Made by a program: the position numbers and the translations under genes. The notes beneath the pieces were generated by a model. It saw only the letters and a program-made list of their open reading frames with translations, was not told the DNA's origin and made no database searches. A stretch of DNA of 57,747 nucleotides from Bacteroidia bacterium (GTDB taxonomy: Bacteria > Bacteroidota > Bacteroidia > AKYH767-A > OLB10), in the NCBI GenBank assembly GCA_017995075.1, contig JAGOJO010000010.1, positions 1 through 57,747 on the forward strand. Reading direction: 5' to 3'. Shown piece after piece: positions 50,007 to 57,747 of the stretch (its first letter is position 1; every line of letters begins with the position of its first letter).

Positions 50007-52241
50007 ATGAAAAAACTAATTCTTATTGGAATACTCTGGTGTTTACCATGGTTCCTGCAGGCGCAAAGTCCGTCGCTTGAGGGAAAAGTCTCCGATGTGA
50101 AGTCGGGTCTGGGCCTTCCGGGTGCAACAGTGGTGAACCTGAATACAGGTGATGCGGTGTTTACTGATCCTGAGGGACATTTTACTTTACCCGTTACCGG
50201 CAATTTTCCATTCTCTCTGCTGGTGCAGCTTACATCGTATTTAAATGATACCCTCCAAATTTCTTCAGCCGGGGAGATGGTGTCCGTCGCCTTGCGCCCT
50301 GTGGTGCAGATGAAGGAGGCGGAGATCAGGGCTGGCCGTAAGTCGACAGAAATATCTACGCTGCAACCCCGAAATATCGAGCTGTTGAATGAAGGCGAGT
50401 TGCTGAAGGCGGCTTGTTGTAATCTCTCGGAGAGCTTCGAGACGAATCCTTCGGTGGATGTGAATTATACAGATGCAGTGACAGGTGCGAAGGAGATTCA
50501 GTTACTGGGTCTGTCCGGCGTATATACGCAGCTGTTAGGTGAGGCGATTCCAACCTTACGGGGAATGGCGAATGCGTTCGGTCTGATGTATGTGCCCGGT
50601 ACCTGGATGGAGTCGATTCAGATTAGTAAAGGGGCCGGATCAGTGTCGAGTGGGTATGAAGGAATCACCGGACAGATCAACGTGGAGTTTAAAAAACCAT
50701 TGAAGCCTCAGCCTCTCTTGCACCTGAATCTCTATGCCGATGCTTTCGGGAGAGGGGAGGTGAATGCCATCTATACACTGAAAAAAAGAAAGTCGTGGAA
50801 TTATATGCTGATGGCGCACGGCAGCGGAATGGAACGGAAGAACGATCATAATGATGATGGTTTTCTGGATATGCCGCTCTATCGTCAGATCAATCTCTAC
50901 AACCGTTTGCACATGAATTATAAAAACCGGCTGGAAGGTCAGTTCGGTGTGAAGACGATGGTGGAGACGCGGCAAGGCGGAGCTACAGGATTTGATGAAG
51001 AGAAAGATAAACTGACAACCAATGCCTATGGAATCGGTATCGATACGCGAAGGGTGGAGGTGTATGGTAAATCAGGTATCGTGTATCCGAAAACACCTTA
51101 TAAATCCATGGGACTCCAGGTGTCGGGGATCTACCATGAGCAGGATGCTTATTTCGGAGTGAAAACCTACGATGGAAGTCAGTCTTCTCTCTACATGAAT
51201 TATATCTACCTCACGATGATCGGCAATACAGATCATAAAGTGAAAACGGGTGTCGATTTTAAATACGATTATTTCGATGAGCAGGTAGATGATAGTGCCT
51301 TTACCCGTCTCGAAGCAGTGCCCGGAGCGTATTTCGAGTATTCCTATAGCTGCGATTCGTCGAAGTTTGGGGCTATTCTCGGACTACGGTTTGATTACCA
51401 TAATCTCTTCGGATGGTTGTGGACTCCCCGTGCGAACCTGAAGTATAATTTCACAGATGAATTTATCCTGCGCGTTTCTGCCGGTAAAGGATACCGTACT
51501 CCGAATGTGTATGCCGATAACCTTGGTCTCTTCGTGAGTGCAAAAGAGTTGGTGATTCTCGAGAAACCGAAGATGGAAGAAGCATGGAATGGCGGAGTAA
51601 ACCTGACGACTCGTTTTAAACTATTTCGTCGGGAGGGAAGTCTGATGCTGGATGCATATCGTACCTACTTTATCCAGCAATGGATGGTGGATCAGTACTC
51701 TTCATCGGAAGTTGTTTCCTTCTATAACCTGAATGGACAGTCAACGGCCAATAGTTTGCAGGCTACGCTGACCTACGAGCCAATTCTGGGATTCACCACC
51801 AAATTCGCATGGCGACTCGATGATGTAAAAGCCGATTATACCGGATTGCCCGATCAGGCGAAACCCTTGATTGCCCGTAATAAAATGTTGTTTAATGTCG
51901 CATTTGCTGACCGGAAGGAAAAATGGAAGTTTGATGCTACGTTGCAATGGGAGGGTCCAAAGCCATTGCCCATGTTGGCCGGCCATTCCCATTCAGGCGA
52001 AGAACACAATTCTATGACAGATTCTCCCGATTATTATCAGTTAATGGCCCAAATAACACGTATCTTTAGGGTATGGGAAGTATATCTGGGAGGCGAGAAC
52101 TTATTAAACTATACGCAACATCAGGTAATTCTCGGTAGCGATAATCCATTCGGTACAGACTTTGATGCAACTCAGGTCTGGGGTCCGGTAATGGGCATTC
52201 GTATATATGCCGGAATTCGTCTGAACTTAACCAAGATTTAA
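50007..52241 (+). CDS. TonB-dependent receptor with N-terminal carboxypeptidase-like domain
   Basis: 744 residues from the ATG at 50007 (MKKLILIGILWCLPWFLQAQ is the signal peptide; a start at 49926 would overlap the preceding gene by 17 bases). Domains: carboxypeptidase-D-like regulatory domain (about 22-100, LEGKVSDVKSGLGLPGATVV), plug (about 120-230, with SFETNPSVDVNYTDAVTGAK and GAGSVSSGYEGITGQINVEF), then a 22-strand barrel with alternating aromatic residues. Outer-membrane import of a metal complex or siderophore-like ligand is the usual role. The flanking Cys-rich proteins point to copper. HMA gene begins three bases after the stop. Confidence 0.85.
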   Translation: MKKLILIGILWCLPWFLQAQSPSLEGKVSDVKSGLGLPGATVVNLNTGDAVFTDPEGHFTLPVTGNFPFSLLVQLTSYLNDTLQISSAGEMVSVALRPVVQMKEAEIRAGRKSTEISTLQPRNIELLNEGELLKAACCNLSESFETNPSVDVNYTDAVTGAKEIQLLGLSGVYTQLLGEAIPTLRGMANAFGLMYVPGTWMESIQISKGAGSVSSGYEGITGQINVEFKKPLKPQPLLHLNLYADAFGRGEVNAIYTLKKRKSWNYMLMAHGSGMERKNDHNDDGFLDMPLYRQINLYNRLHMNYKNRLEGQFGVKTMVETRQGGATGFDEEKDKLTTNAYGIGIDTRRVEVYGKSGIVYPKTPYKSMGLQVSGIYHEQDAYFGVKTYDGSQSSLYMNYIYLTMIGNTDHKVKTGVDFKYDYFDEQVDDSAFTRLEAVPGAYFEYSYSCDSSKFGAILGLRFDYHNLFGWLWTPRANLKYNFTDEFILRVSAGKGYRTPNVYADNLGLFVSAKELVILEKPKMEEAWNGGVNLTTRFKLFRREGSLMLDAYRTYFIQQWMVDQYSSSEVVSFYNLNGQSTANSLQATLTYEPILGFTTKFAWRLDDVKADYTGLPDQAKPLIARNKMLFNVAFADRKEKWKFDATLQWEGPKPLPMLAGHSHSGEEHNSMTDSPDYYQLMAQITRIFRVWEVYLGGENLLNYTQHQVILGSDNPFGTDFDATQVWGPVMGIRIYAGIRLNLTKI

Positions 52242-52244
52242 AAA

Positions 52245-52583
52245 ATGAAACTTAAATATCTCTTTACATTTCTGTTCGTGTGTTGCCTCGGATTTATGGC
52301 AGATGCACAAACTGATACCGTTCGTATTCATACCAGCGCTCAATGCAGCTCTTGCAAGAAAAAAATTGAGCATGATATGGTGTATGTGAAAGGAGTGAAA
52401 TCTGCTACACTGGATCTGAAAACAAAGGATCTGATCGTTGTTTATTCGTCCGAGAAAACTACTCCTGAAAAATTGCGGTTGGCCGTTACAAAAATCGGTT
52501 ACGACGCCGATTTGGTGCCTGCAGATAAGAAGGCGTATGACGAATTGAACGCCTGTTGTAAAAAGGGCGGACATGAAGATTAA
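52245..52583 (+). CDS. Exported heavy-metal-associated (HMA) domain protein
   Basis: 112 residues. Signal MKLKYLFTFLFVCCLGFMAD(AQ). The mature part is one HMA domain with CSSC at residues 34-37 (the CxxC metal site) and the usual beta-alpha-beta order (VKGVKSATLDLKTKDLIVVY, then KLRLAVTKIGYDADLV). The tail DELNACCKKGGHED has two more Cys and His that may add a ligand. HMA domains bind Cu+ and similar soft metals. Exported HMA proteins directly behind a TonB receptor are typical of Bacteroidota metal loci. Ends near a terminator at 52622. Confidence 0.88.
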   Translation: MKLKYLFTFLFVCCLGFMADAQTDTVRIHTSAQCSSCKKKIEHDMVYVKGVKSATLDLKTKDLIVVYSSEKTTPEKLRLAVTKIGYDADLVPADKKAYDELNACCKKGGHED

Positions 52584-52621
52584 AGTCTCCCGCACGAACA
52601 ACTGAAATGTCTAAAACGAAA

Positions 52622-52657
52622 AGAAGCTGGCCCTGCAAAGAGTCAGCTTCTTTTTTT
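52622..52657. terminator. Bidirectional terminator between convergent genes
   Basis: AGAAGCTG (52622-52629) pairs with CAGCTTCT (52644-52651), with T on the plus side and TTTTCGTTTT on the minus side. It separates the HMA gene from the regulator gene on the other strand. Confidence 0.7.
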
Positions 52658-52671
52658 ATGGTGAGATTCTC

Positions 52672-53838
52672 TTACGCAGAAACCTTCGCTGCGAAATTCT
52701 GCACATCTGATCCTGTGATAGATTTATCACATAGAATGATCAAACGTTCAACTACGTTGCGGAGCTCGCGGATATTACCTGTCCAGGAGATTTTCTTTAA
52801 TTCAGCATAAGCATCCTCTGTAAAACTCTTCTTCGGCATTTTATATTCTTCGCAAATCTGCTCCATAAAATAATCGGCGATCATCGGAATATCGTCCGCG
52901 CGCTCATTCAGCGAAGGAACCTGAATCACAATCACACTCAGGCGATGGTATAAGTCTTCACGGAAGTTGCCTTTTTCGATTTCCTTTTTGAGATCTTTAT
53001 TCGTCGCAGCAATAATGCGAACGTTGACAGCGATATCTTTTTCCCCACCAACACGGGTGATTTTATTCTCCTGTAATGCACGCAATACTTTGGCTTGAGC
53101 GGAAAGACTCATATCTCCAATCTCATCCATGAACAAAGTACCGTTATGCGCTTGCTCAAATTTCCCGATCCGTTGCTTCACAGCAGAGGTAAATGCGCCT
53201 TTTTCGTGTCCAAACAATTCACTCTCGATCAACTCGGAAGGAATAGCAGCACAGTTCACTTCCACCAACGGAGAGGCGTTCCGGTCACTTTGCTCGTGAA
53301 CCCATTTCGCCACCAGCTCTTTTCCGGTTCCGTTTTCTCCCGTGATTAAAACGCGTGCATCAGTGGGAGCGACCTTGGCAATCATTTCCTTAATCTTGCG
53401 GATAGGAGCAGAGTCGCCTACCATATCGTTGCTGCGACTGATTTTCTTCTTCAGCGTTTTGGTTTCTTTTACCAGCGACGACCGATCCAGTGCATTGCGC
53501 AAAGTGATGAGCATTCTGTTAAGGTCAAGCGGCTTGGAGATAAAATCATAGGCTCCTTTTTTAATCGCTTCTACGGCTGTCTCAATCGTGCCATGGCCTG
53601 AAATCATGATAACCGGCGTTTCGGATTGAATCTCCATGATTTTATCGAGCAATTCTAGCCCATCCATTTTCGGCATTTTGATATCGCATAAAACAATATC
53701 AAATTTTTCCGCTTCAATTTTCTTCAATCCTTCAAGTCCGTCAGCAGCATCCTGAACTTCGTGTCCTTCATATTCAAGAATTTCTTTCAGGGTATTTCTG
53801 ATGCTTTTTTCGTCGTCGATTACCAGTATTTTGGCCAT
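52672..53838 (-). CDS. NtrC/NtrX-like response regulator without Fis domain
   Basis: 388 residues. Receiver domain 1-118 with phospho-Asp D52 (IVLCDIKMPKMDG), acidic D8/D9 and K102. AAA+ domain from about 138: Walker A GENGTGKE (167-174), GAFTSA (214-219; the sigma-54 contact motif is normally GAFTGA), Walker B LFMDEIGD, and FREDLYHRLSV. It ends shortly after the AAA lid (LRNVVERLIILCDKSITGSD), without the Fis-type DNA-binding domain of full NtrC. It may act on sigma-54 promoters without its own DNA site, or through a partner. Last gene of a four-gene minus-strand operon. Confidence 0.85.
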   Translation of the reverse strand: MAKILVIDDEKSIRNTLKEILEYEGHEVQDAADGLEGLKKIEAEKFDIVLCDIKMPKMDGLELLDKIMEIQSETPVIMISGHGTIETAVEAIKKGAYDFISKPLDLNRMLITLRNALDRSSLVKETKTLKKKISRSNDMVGDSAPIRKIKEMIAKVAPTDARVLITGENGTGKELVAKWVHEQSDRNASPLVEVNCAAIPSELIESELFGHEKGAFTSAVKQRIGKFEQAHNGTLFMDEIGDMSLSAQAKVLRALQENKITRVGGEKDIAVNVRIIAATNKDLKKEIEKGNFREDLYHRLSVIVIQVPSLNERADDIPMIADYFMEQICEEYKMPKKSFTEDAYAELKKISWTGNIRELRNVVERLIILCDKSITGSDVQNFAAKVSA

Positions 53839-53859
53839 AATTATTGCTTTGTGTGTCGT

Positions 53860-54798
53860 CTAGCGCGAAGGTGTTGCCGGCTTTAACTCTGCCAATGCTC
53901 CTTCCTTTAACGCATAAGTGCTGAGATGCAGCGATTGTATTTTGGTATATTGAAGCACAAATGTAAGCAATACCGAAGCGAGTAGGATCATATCCGCCCG
54001 CATTCTGAGCATGCCCGGCATCAGTAACCGTTCTTTATAAGTGCTTTTTAGTAGTTCTTTATGAAGTTTCCGATAGTCAGCCATTGAGAATTCGTAATGA
54101 CTGGTTCTTAGTGCAGGCTTGTTCTGTTTTTTCAGCAGAATAGCAGCAAATGTGTCGAATGAACCACTGGATCCAATAAGTCTGACAGGTTTAAACTTCG
54201 CGCAGGCTTTTCCCAGATCCGTGAGTTCTTCTGCCAGAAAATCCTCGAGTGCCTTCAGCTCTGTGCGTTTCATAGGGTCGGAGGGGTGGAAGATTTCCAG
54301 TAGCCTTGCAGCACCTAAGCGATAGCTCTTTTTCCAGAAAATTCCATCCGCGTTGCAAAGAATAAACTCTGTACTTCCGCCGCCGATATCCATGATCAAA
54401 CTACAATCATCTCCCAGCGACATCGCTTCACTGACGCCCTTATAAATCAAAGTCGCTTCTCTGTCGCCATCAATCAATTCAATCTTGAAACCGGTGGAGG
54501 CTTTTATCTTTCGCAACAGGGCCGGACCATTACTCGCATCTCGCAAAGCAGCAGTACCAAATACCTGTAACTTCTTTACTTCATATTGGTCAATCAATTC
54601 CCGATAATCCCGAAGTGCGGCAAGTGCTCTCTCGGCCGGTTCAGGACCAATAATCCCATTACGTATTCCCTGTGAACCCAGCTTAACCACCTTCTTTCTA
54701 CGCAACAGGAATTTCCACTTTGTCCCTGTCCATTCAGCAATGAGTAGATTGAATGTGTTTGTGCCACAATCAATAATTCCGAAGCGTCGGCTGGACAT
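53860..54798 (-). CDS. Ppx/GppA-family phosphatase
   Basis: 312 residues, a short form. N-terminal ATPase-like half: FGIIDCGTNTFNLLIAEW, IELIDGDREATLIYKGV, SLIMDIGGGSTEFIL; C-terminal half with LIGSSGSFDTFAAILL and MRADMILLASVLL. The acidic and Gly-rich phosphate-binding loops are intact. It degrades polyphosphate and/or pppGpp. The C-terminal HD-like domain of long GppA forms is absent. Starts on the last base of the permease gene (overlap one base), so translation is coupled. The next gene on this strand, 21 bases on, is the NtrC-like regulator. Confidence 0.88.
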   Translation of the reverse strand: MSSRRFGIIDCGTNTFNLLIAEWTGTKWKFLLRRKKVVKLGSQGIRNGIIGPEPAERALAALRDYRELIDQYEVKKLQVFGTAALRDASNGPALLRKIKASTGFKIELIDGDREATLIYKGVSEAMSLGDDCSLIMDIGGGSTEFILCNADGIFWKKSYRLGAARLLEIFHPSDPMKRTELKALEDFLAEELTDLGKACAKFKPVRLIGSSGSFDTFAAILLKKQNKPALRTSHYEFSMADYRKLHKELLKSTYKERLLMPGMLRMRADMILLASVLLTFVLQYTKIQSLHLSTYALKEGALAELKPATPSR

Positions 54799-56129
54799 CA
54801 GTTCTTATAGAATAACCATTTCGCCAGCTCTTTGTAGGTCACTTTTTTACCATACAATAATATGCCTGTACGGTAAATTTTTCCTGCCAGCCAGGTAGTA
54901 AAGATAAATCCAAGTATCAGCAATCCGATCGATAAAGCCAGTTCCCATGCAGGAACACCAAACGCAATGCGCACCATCATCACCACCGGCGAAGTCAGCG
55001 GAATCATCGAAAACCAGAAGGCAATTTGTGAGTCGGGGTTTTGTACCACCGTCTGCGCAACGATAAAGGCGAGAATGAGCGGAATCGTCACCGGAAGCAT
55101 AAACTGCTGCGTCTCCGTTTCATTATCTACCGCTGCACCCACCGCCGCAAAGAGCGAACTATAGAGCAGATATCCTCCCAGGAAGTAAATAAAGAAACAG
55201 GTAATGATCAGACCAAAGTTTATCGACCCCAGCTGATCAAAAAACTTCGACATCGCATCTGCTTTCACTTCCTGAGCAGCACCCAGCTCCTGCAATGAAG
55301 CCTGATCAACACCAGAGGTCTTCATTTGCTGAGCCACTACTTTTGCCTCCATTTTTTTATCGACAAGTAAACTGCTCGTCACAGTGGTAAGTGTAAGCGT
55401 AAGAATTACCCATAAAAGAAACTGCGTCAAGCCCACCAATGCAATACCGATGATCTTTCCCATCATCAGTTGAAATGGTTTCACGGAAGAGATGATCACC
55501 TCAACGATACGGTTTGTTTTTTCTTCGATCACTCCACGCATTACTTGCACACCATAGAGGATAATAAACATATAGATCAGAATACCGGCAATGAATCCAA
55601 CCGCAGTAGCAAGCGCCGCACTATTCTCCTCGCCTTTTAGTGTCAGGGTTTTCAGATCCACTTTGGTTTTAATAGACTCCAGTGTTTTTTTATCGATACC
55701 TTCCGACTTCAGTTTATCCTCCTCAATCTGCTTCTCGAACGTATTCTCAATATAGGAAGTCACTGTCATATTTGCCTGCTTCTCGGTAAACAGCATAATC
55801 CCACCCGGATTCTTCACAATATCAGACGGCACATAGAGAATGCCGTAATATTTTTCCGGATCAAAATTTTTCTTCGCCGAATCAAGAGTAGTTGTTGTAT
55901 TCACAAACACCAATGATTCCGACCCTGGCATTTTAGTGATGAATATTTCCGGATGTTCATCCACCACCAGAATCGTATTCATAGCATCATTCGAATACTT
56001 CGCAATTAAAACAGGCGCCATCGCCACCGCCGCCATCAGGACAGGTCCCAAGAGCGTCATTACAATAAACGATTTCTTTTTTACCCTGGTAAGGTATTCA
56101 CGTTGAAGAATCAGCAGTATCTTATTCAT
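54798..56129 (-). CDS. ABC-2 type exporter permease (NatB-like)
   Basis: 443 residues. The first helix (LLILQREYLTRVKKKSFIVMTL) and a large extracytoplasmic part (about 45-180) come before five C-terminal helices (from ALATAVGFIAGILIYMFIIL). The segment GVIEEKTNRIVEVIISSVKPFQLMMGKIIGI is typical of NatB/YhaP-type ABC-2 permeases. It pairs with the ATPase gene it overlaps by eight bases. NatAB-type systems export sodium or other solutes, but the substrate here is not known. Confidence 0.88.
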   Translation of the reverse strand: MNKILLILQREYLTRVKKKSFIVMTLLGPVLMAAVAMAPVLIAKYSNDAMNTILVVDEHPEIFITKMPGSESLVFVNTTTTLDSAKKNFDPEKYYGILYVPSDIVKNPGGIMLFTEKQANMTVTSYIENTFEKQIEEDKLKSEGIDKKTLESIKTKVDLKTLTLKGEENSAALATAVGFIAGILIYMFIILYGVQVMRGVIEEKTNRIVEVIISSVKPFQLMMGKIIGIALVGLTQFLLWVILTLTLTTVTSSLLVDKKMEAKVVAQQMKTSGVDQASLQELGAAQEVKADAMSKFFDQLGSINFGLIITCFFIYFLGGYLLYSSLFAAVGAAVDNETETQQFMLPVTIPLILAFIVAQTVVQNPDSQIAFWFSMIPLTSPVVMMVRIAFGVPAWELALSIGLLILGFIFTTWLAGKIYRTGILLYGKKVTYKELAKWLFYKN

Positions 56130-57057
56130 GGGAGATAGGTTCTTGTTTTTCGGTTACAGTTTGGATAAAAATATCATTCATATTCGGCAGGACTTCTCTG
56201 AAAGAGTGAATCGTCAGGTTATTGATCAGACCCTGCAGCAGTGCATTCGTTGATCCGCCCTTCATTTTCACCGAAGCCTTCATATAATCACCATGAGGTT
56301 CATTGCTGATCAGTTCAAAATCGCCCCAGAGGCTATTTGCCAGACCTATATTATTCCCCTCATACTCGAACTCATACATATTACTACGGAAAGAGCGACG
56401 TATTTCACCCACCGGCCCCTCCAGCAACTTCTTCGACTTATTAATAAGAGCGATATGCGTACACAATTCTTCCACCGACTCCATTCTATGAGTAGACAGA
56501 GCAATAGTCACCCCCTTCGCCTTCATCTCCAGCAATTCATCCTTAATCATATTCGCATTAATAGGATCGAAACCGGTAAACGGCTCATCCAGTATCAGCA
56601 GCGAAGGTTCGTGCACTACAGTCACAATAAACTGCACCTTTTGCTGCATACCCTTCGACAGTTCCTCAATCTTCTTCTTCCACCACGAGGTAATTTCAAA
56701 CTTCTCGAACCAGAACTTCAGTCGCTTCATTGCCTCTGCACGCGACATACCTTTTAGCTGAGCCAGATAAAGAGCCTGCTCACCCACCTCCATCTTCTTA
56801 TATAAGCCACGCTCTTCCGGCAGATAACCTATAGAAGCAGTATGATCGGGGTTCAACTGACTATTATTAAATAGAACGACCCCGGAATCGGGCGCCGTAA
56901 TCTGATTAATAATACGAATCAGCGAAGTCTTCCCCGCACCATTCGGCCCCAGCAGGCCAAAAACTGCACCTTGAGGAATAGAAAGAGACACATTATCCAG
57001 CGCCAAATGCTTATCATAAGCCTTTGACACCCCTTTTACTTCAATAATATTTGACAT
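56122..57057 (-). CDS. ABC transporter ATP-binding protein (NatA-like)
   Basis: 311 residues. Walker A GPNGAGKTS (residues about 37-45), Q-loop QITAPDS, signature ELSKGMQQKVQF (LSKGM in place of LSGGQ, usual for ABC-2 exporters), Walker B LLILDEPFTGFDP and the switch His in STHRMES. A C-terminal 80-residue extension matches the regulatory region of NatA-type proteins. It energises the permease at 54798-56129. First gene of the minus-strand operon. Confidence 0.93.
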   Translation of the reverse strand: MSNIIEVKGVSKAYDKHLALDNVSLSIPQGAVFGLLGPNGAGKTSLIRIINQITAPDSGVVLFNNSQLNPDHTASIGYLPEERGLYKKMEVGEQALYLAQLKGMSRAEAMKRLKFWFEKFEITSWWKKKIEELSKGMQQKVQFIVTVVHEPSLLILDEPFTGFDPINANMIKDELLEMKAKGVTIALSTHRMESVEELCTHIALINKSKKLLEGPVGEIRRSFRSNMYEFEYEGNNIGLANSLWGDFELISNEPHGDYMKASVKMKGGSTNALLQGLINNLTIHSFREVLPNMNDIFIQTVTEKQEPISHE

Positions 57058-57314
57058 TTCGGATAGATTGAGAAATAAATATGGCCTCTAAAATACACGA
57101 CCGGGGTGAATAACCACTTTTTTTCAGCCCCAAAACAGAAAAAAATGCGGCTGTCCCGACCAAAAACGACGTTTGAGCGATTTTTTTTCATCCAAAAAGG
57201 AAACAAAAAGGTGTAATCTACGGTTGAAAGGCCTCCTGAAAGCGGCGAATATGAAGATTATCTCCCTGTAAATCAATCTAATTGTAGATTTTGAAAGAAA
57301 TTTCTCCTGATTTA
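57058..57314. other. Intergenic region between the ABC operon and the rRNA promoters
   Basis: No gene. It holds the minus-strand start region of the ABC operon (no clear TAnnTTTG box seen) and A-rich runs near 57130 and 57180. The two rRNA promoters begin at 57315. Confidence 0.4.
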
Positions 57315-57345
57315 TTTGACAAAGAGAAAAGTCGTACTAATTTTG
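57315..57345 (+). promoter_or_regulatory. rRNA promoter P1
   Basis: TTTGAC at 57315-57320 is the -33 box and TAATTTTG at 57338-57345 the -7 box, 19 bases between TTTG and TA. Both match the Bacteroidota consensus. Confidence 0.7.
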
Positions 57346-57407
57346 CCGTCCCGTTGCGGGGATCCGCATCGCCTAGTGAAAAAGTTCTAAAAAAAGTTGC
57401 GAAAAAA

Positions 57408-57439
57408 TTTGGTGGGAAGAAAAAGAGGTTGTACTTTTG
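57408..57439 (+). promoter_or_regulatory. rRNA promoter P2
   Basis: TTTG at 57408-57411 and TACTTTTG at 57432-57439, 20 bases apart. It lies about 210 bases before the 16S gene and 90 bases after P1, giving tandem promoters as is usual for rRNA operons. Confidence 0.75.
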
Positions 57440-57644
57440 CACCCCCAAACACGGGAAAGTAAAGTTAAAGTAAAGTTCTGGTTAAGATTGAATCAACTAA
57501 ATATAAGTGTCGGTCGCGATACTGTTGAATCAAACGTTCTTTGAAGGATTGGAAGGAAATAACAAGCACTTCTCGAGCTAAGTCTCGAGTCGAGTAGAAA
57601 TCCGAGCAAATCATATTCTAACGAAAGTTGGAATTCAAACATTA

Positions 57645-57747
57645 ATTACAATGGAGAGTTTGATCCTGGCTCAGGATTAACGCTAGCGGCAGGCCTAATA
57701 CATGCAAGTCGAACGGGATTTCGGGTAGCAATATCTGGATGAGAGTG
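57645..57747 (+). rRNA. rrs: 16S ribosomal RNA, 5' end (partial)
   Basis: AGAGTTTGATCCTGGCTCAG is the universal 16S 5' sequence, followed by GATTAACGCTAGCGGCAGGC and CTAATACATGCAAGTCGAAC, in the form typical of Bacteroidota. The mature start is placed by comparison with E. coli and may be off by a few bases. Only about 100 bases lie in the window; the gene runs off the right edge. Confidence 0.95.

Noticed and set aside
57291..57473. 60-codon frame ahead of 16S rRNA
   Set aside because: Covers both rRNA promoters; not a gene.

Overview
The window comes from the chromosome of a member of the Bacteroidota. Signs of this are four large type IX secretion (T9SS) cargo proteins with C-terminal sorting domains, many promoters of the Bacteroidota form TAnnTTTG about 20 bases after a TTG/TTTG box, futalosine-pathway menaquinone genes (mqnD and a UbiD-type decarboxylase), an HYC_CC_PP protein next to a TonB-dependent receptor, and a Bacteroidota-like 16S 5' end at the right edge. 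I cannot place it to genus.

Left third, 1-15,500: an AT-rich accessory region. It looks like the right part of an integrated mobile element whose tyrosine integrase (13929-15362, preceded by a small HTH protein) points at the 3' end of an intact tRNA-Leu(UAA) at 15500-15583. Cargo: a SIR2-like gene broken by an in-frame TAG, a RadC/JAB protein, a Shedu (SduA/DUF4263) anti-phage protein, an AbiTii-Ymh fusion protein, a second Xer-like recombinase, an ArdC-like antirestriction protein, a coiled-coil protein, a DUF2971-like protein, a phage-O-like replication protein and several unknowns. Between these genes lie at least four structured non-coding stretches. One has a clean three-way junction between opposing terminators. 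One, upstream of the replication gene, has two mutually exclusive helices like a transcription attenuator. The left end of the element was not found.

Middle, 15,600-33,000: host genes of higher GC. These are a DUF454 membrane protein, a YD-repeat protein, UbiD decarboxylase, a five-gene exported/lipoprotein operon around a Tat-signal DUF1501 protein, an EEP-family phosphatase, mqnD-hldD-gtrA, MerR and M23 peptidase genes divergent from alaS, and a POT peptide transporter. The gaps after alaS and after the transporter carry a 19-copy 9-bp array and long GC-rich palindromes.

33,081-45,695: four tandem paralogous secreted proteins of about 900 residues. Each has seven repeats of about 60 residues (probably a seven-bladed propeller), then an SdrD-B-like domain, a DUF7619-like domain and a T9SS tail. 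A fifth, unrelated T9SS protein follows. The leaders of paralogs 3 and 4 are built from an 8-bp repeat lying between the ATG and the signal peptide, so slippage would shift the frame. This is the best candidate here for an undescribed switch.

Right part, 46,000-57,747: citrate synthase, a small membrane protein and enolase on the minus strand; a probable metal-handling module (HYC_CC_PP protein, TonB receptor, secreted HMA protein) on the plus strand; then a minus-strand operon (ABC ATPase, ABC permease, Ppx/GppA phosphatase, NtrC-like regulator without a Fis domain). Two tandem Bacteroidota promoters then lead into the 5' end of a 16S rRNA gene.
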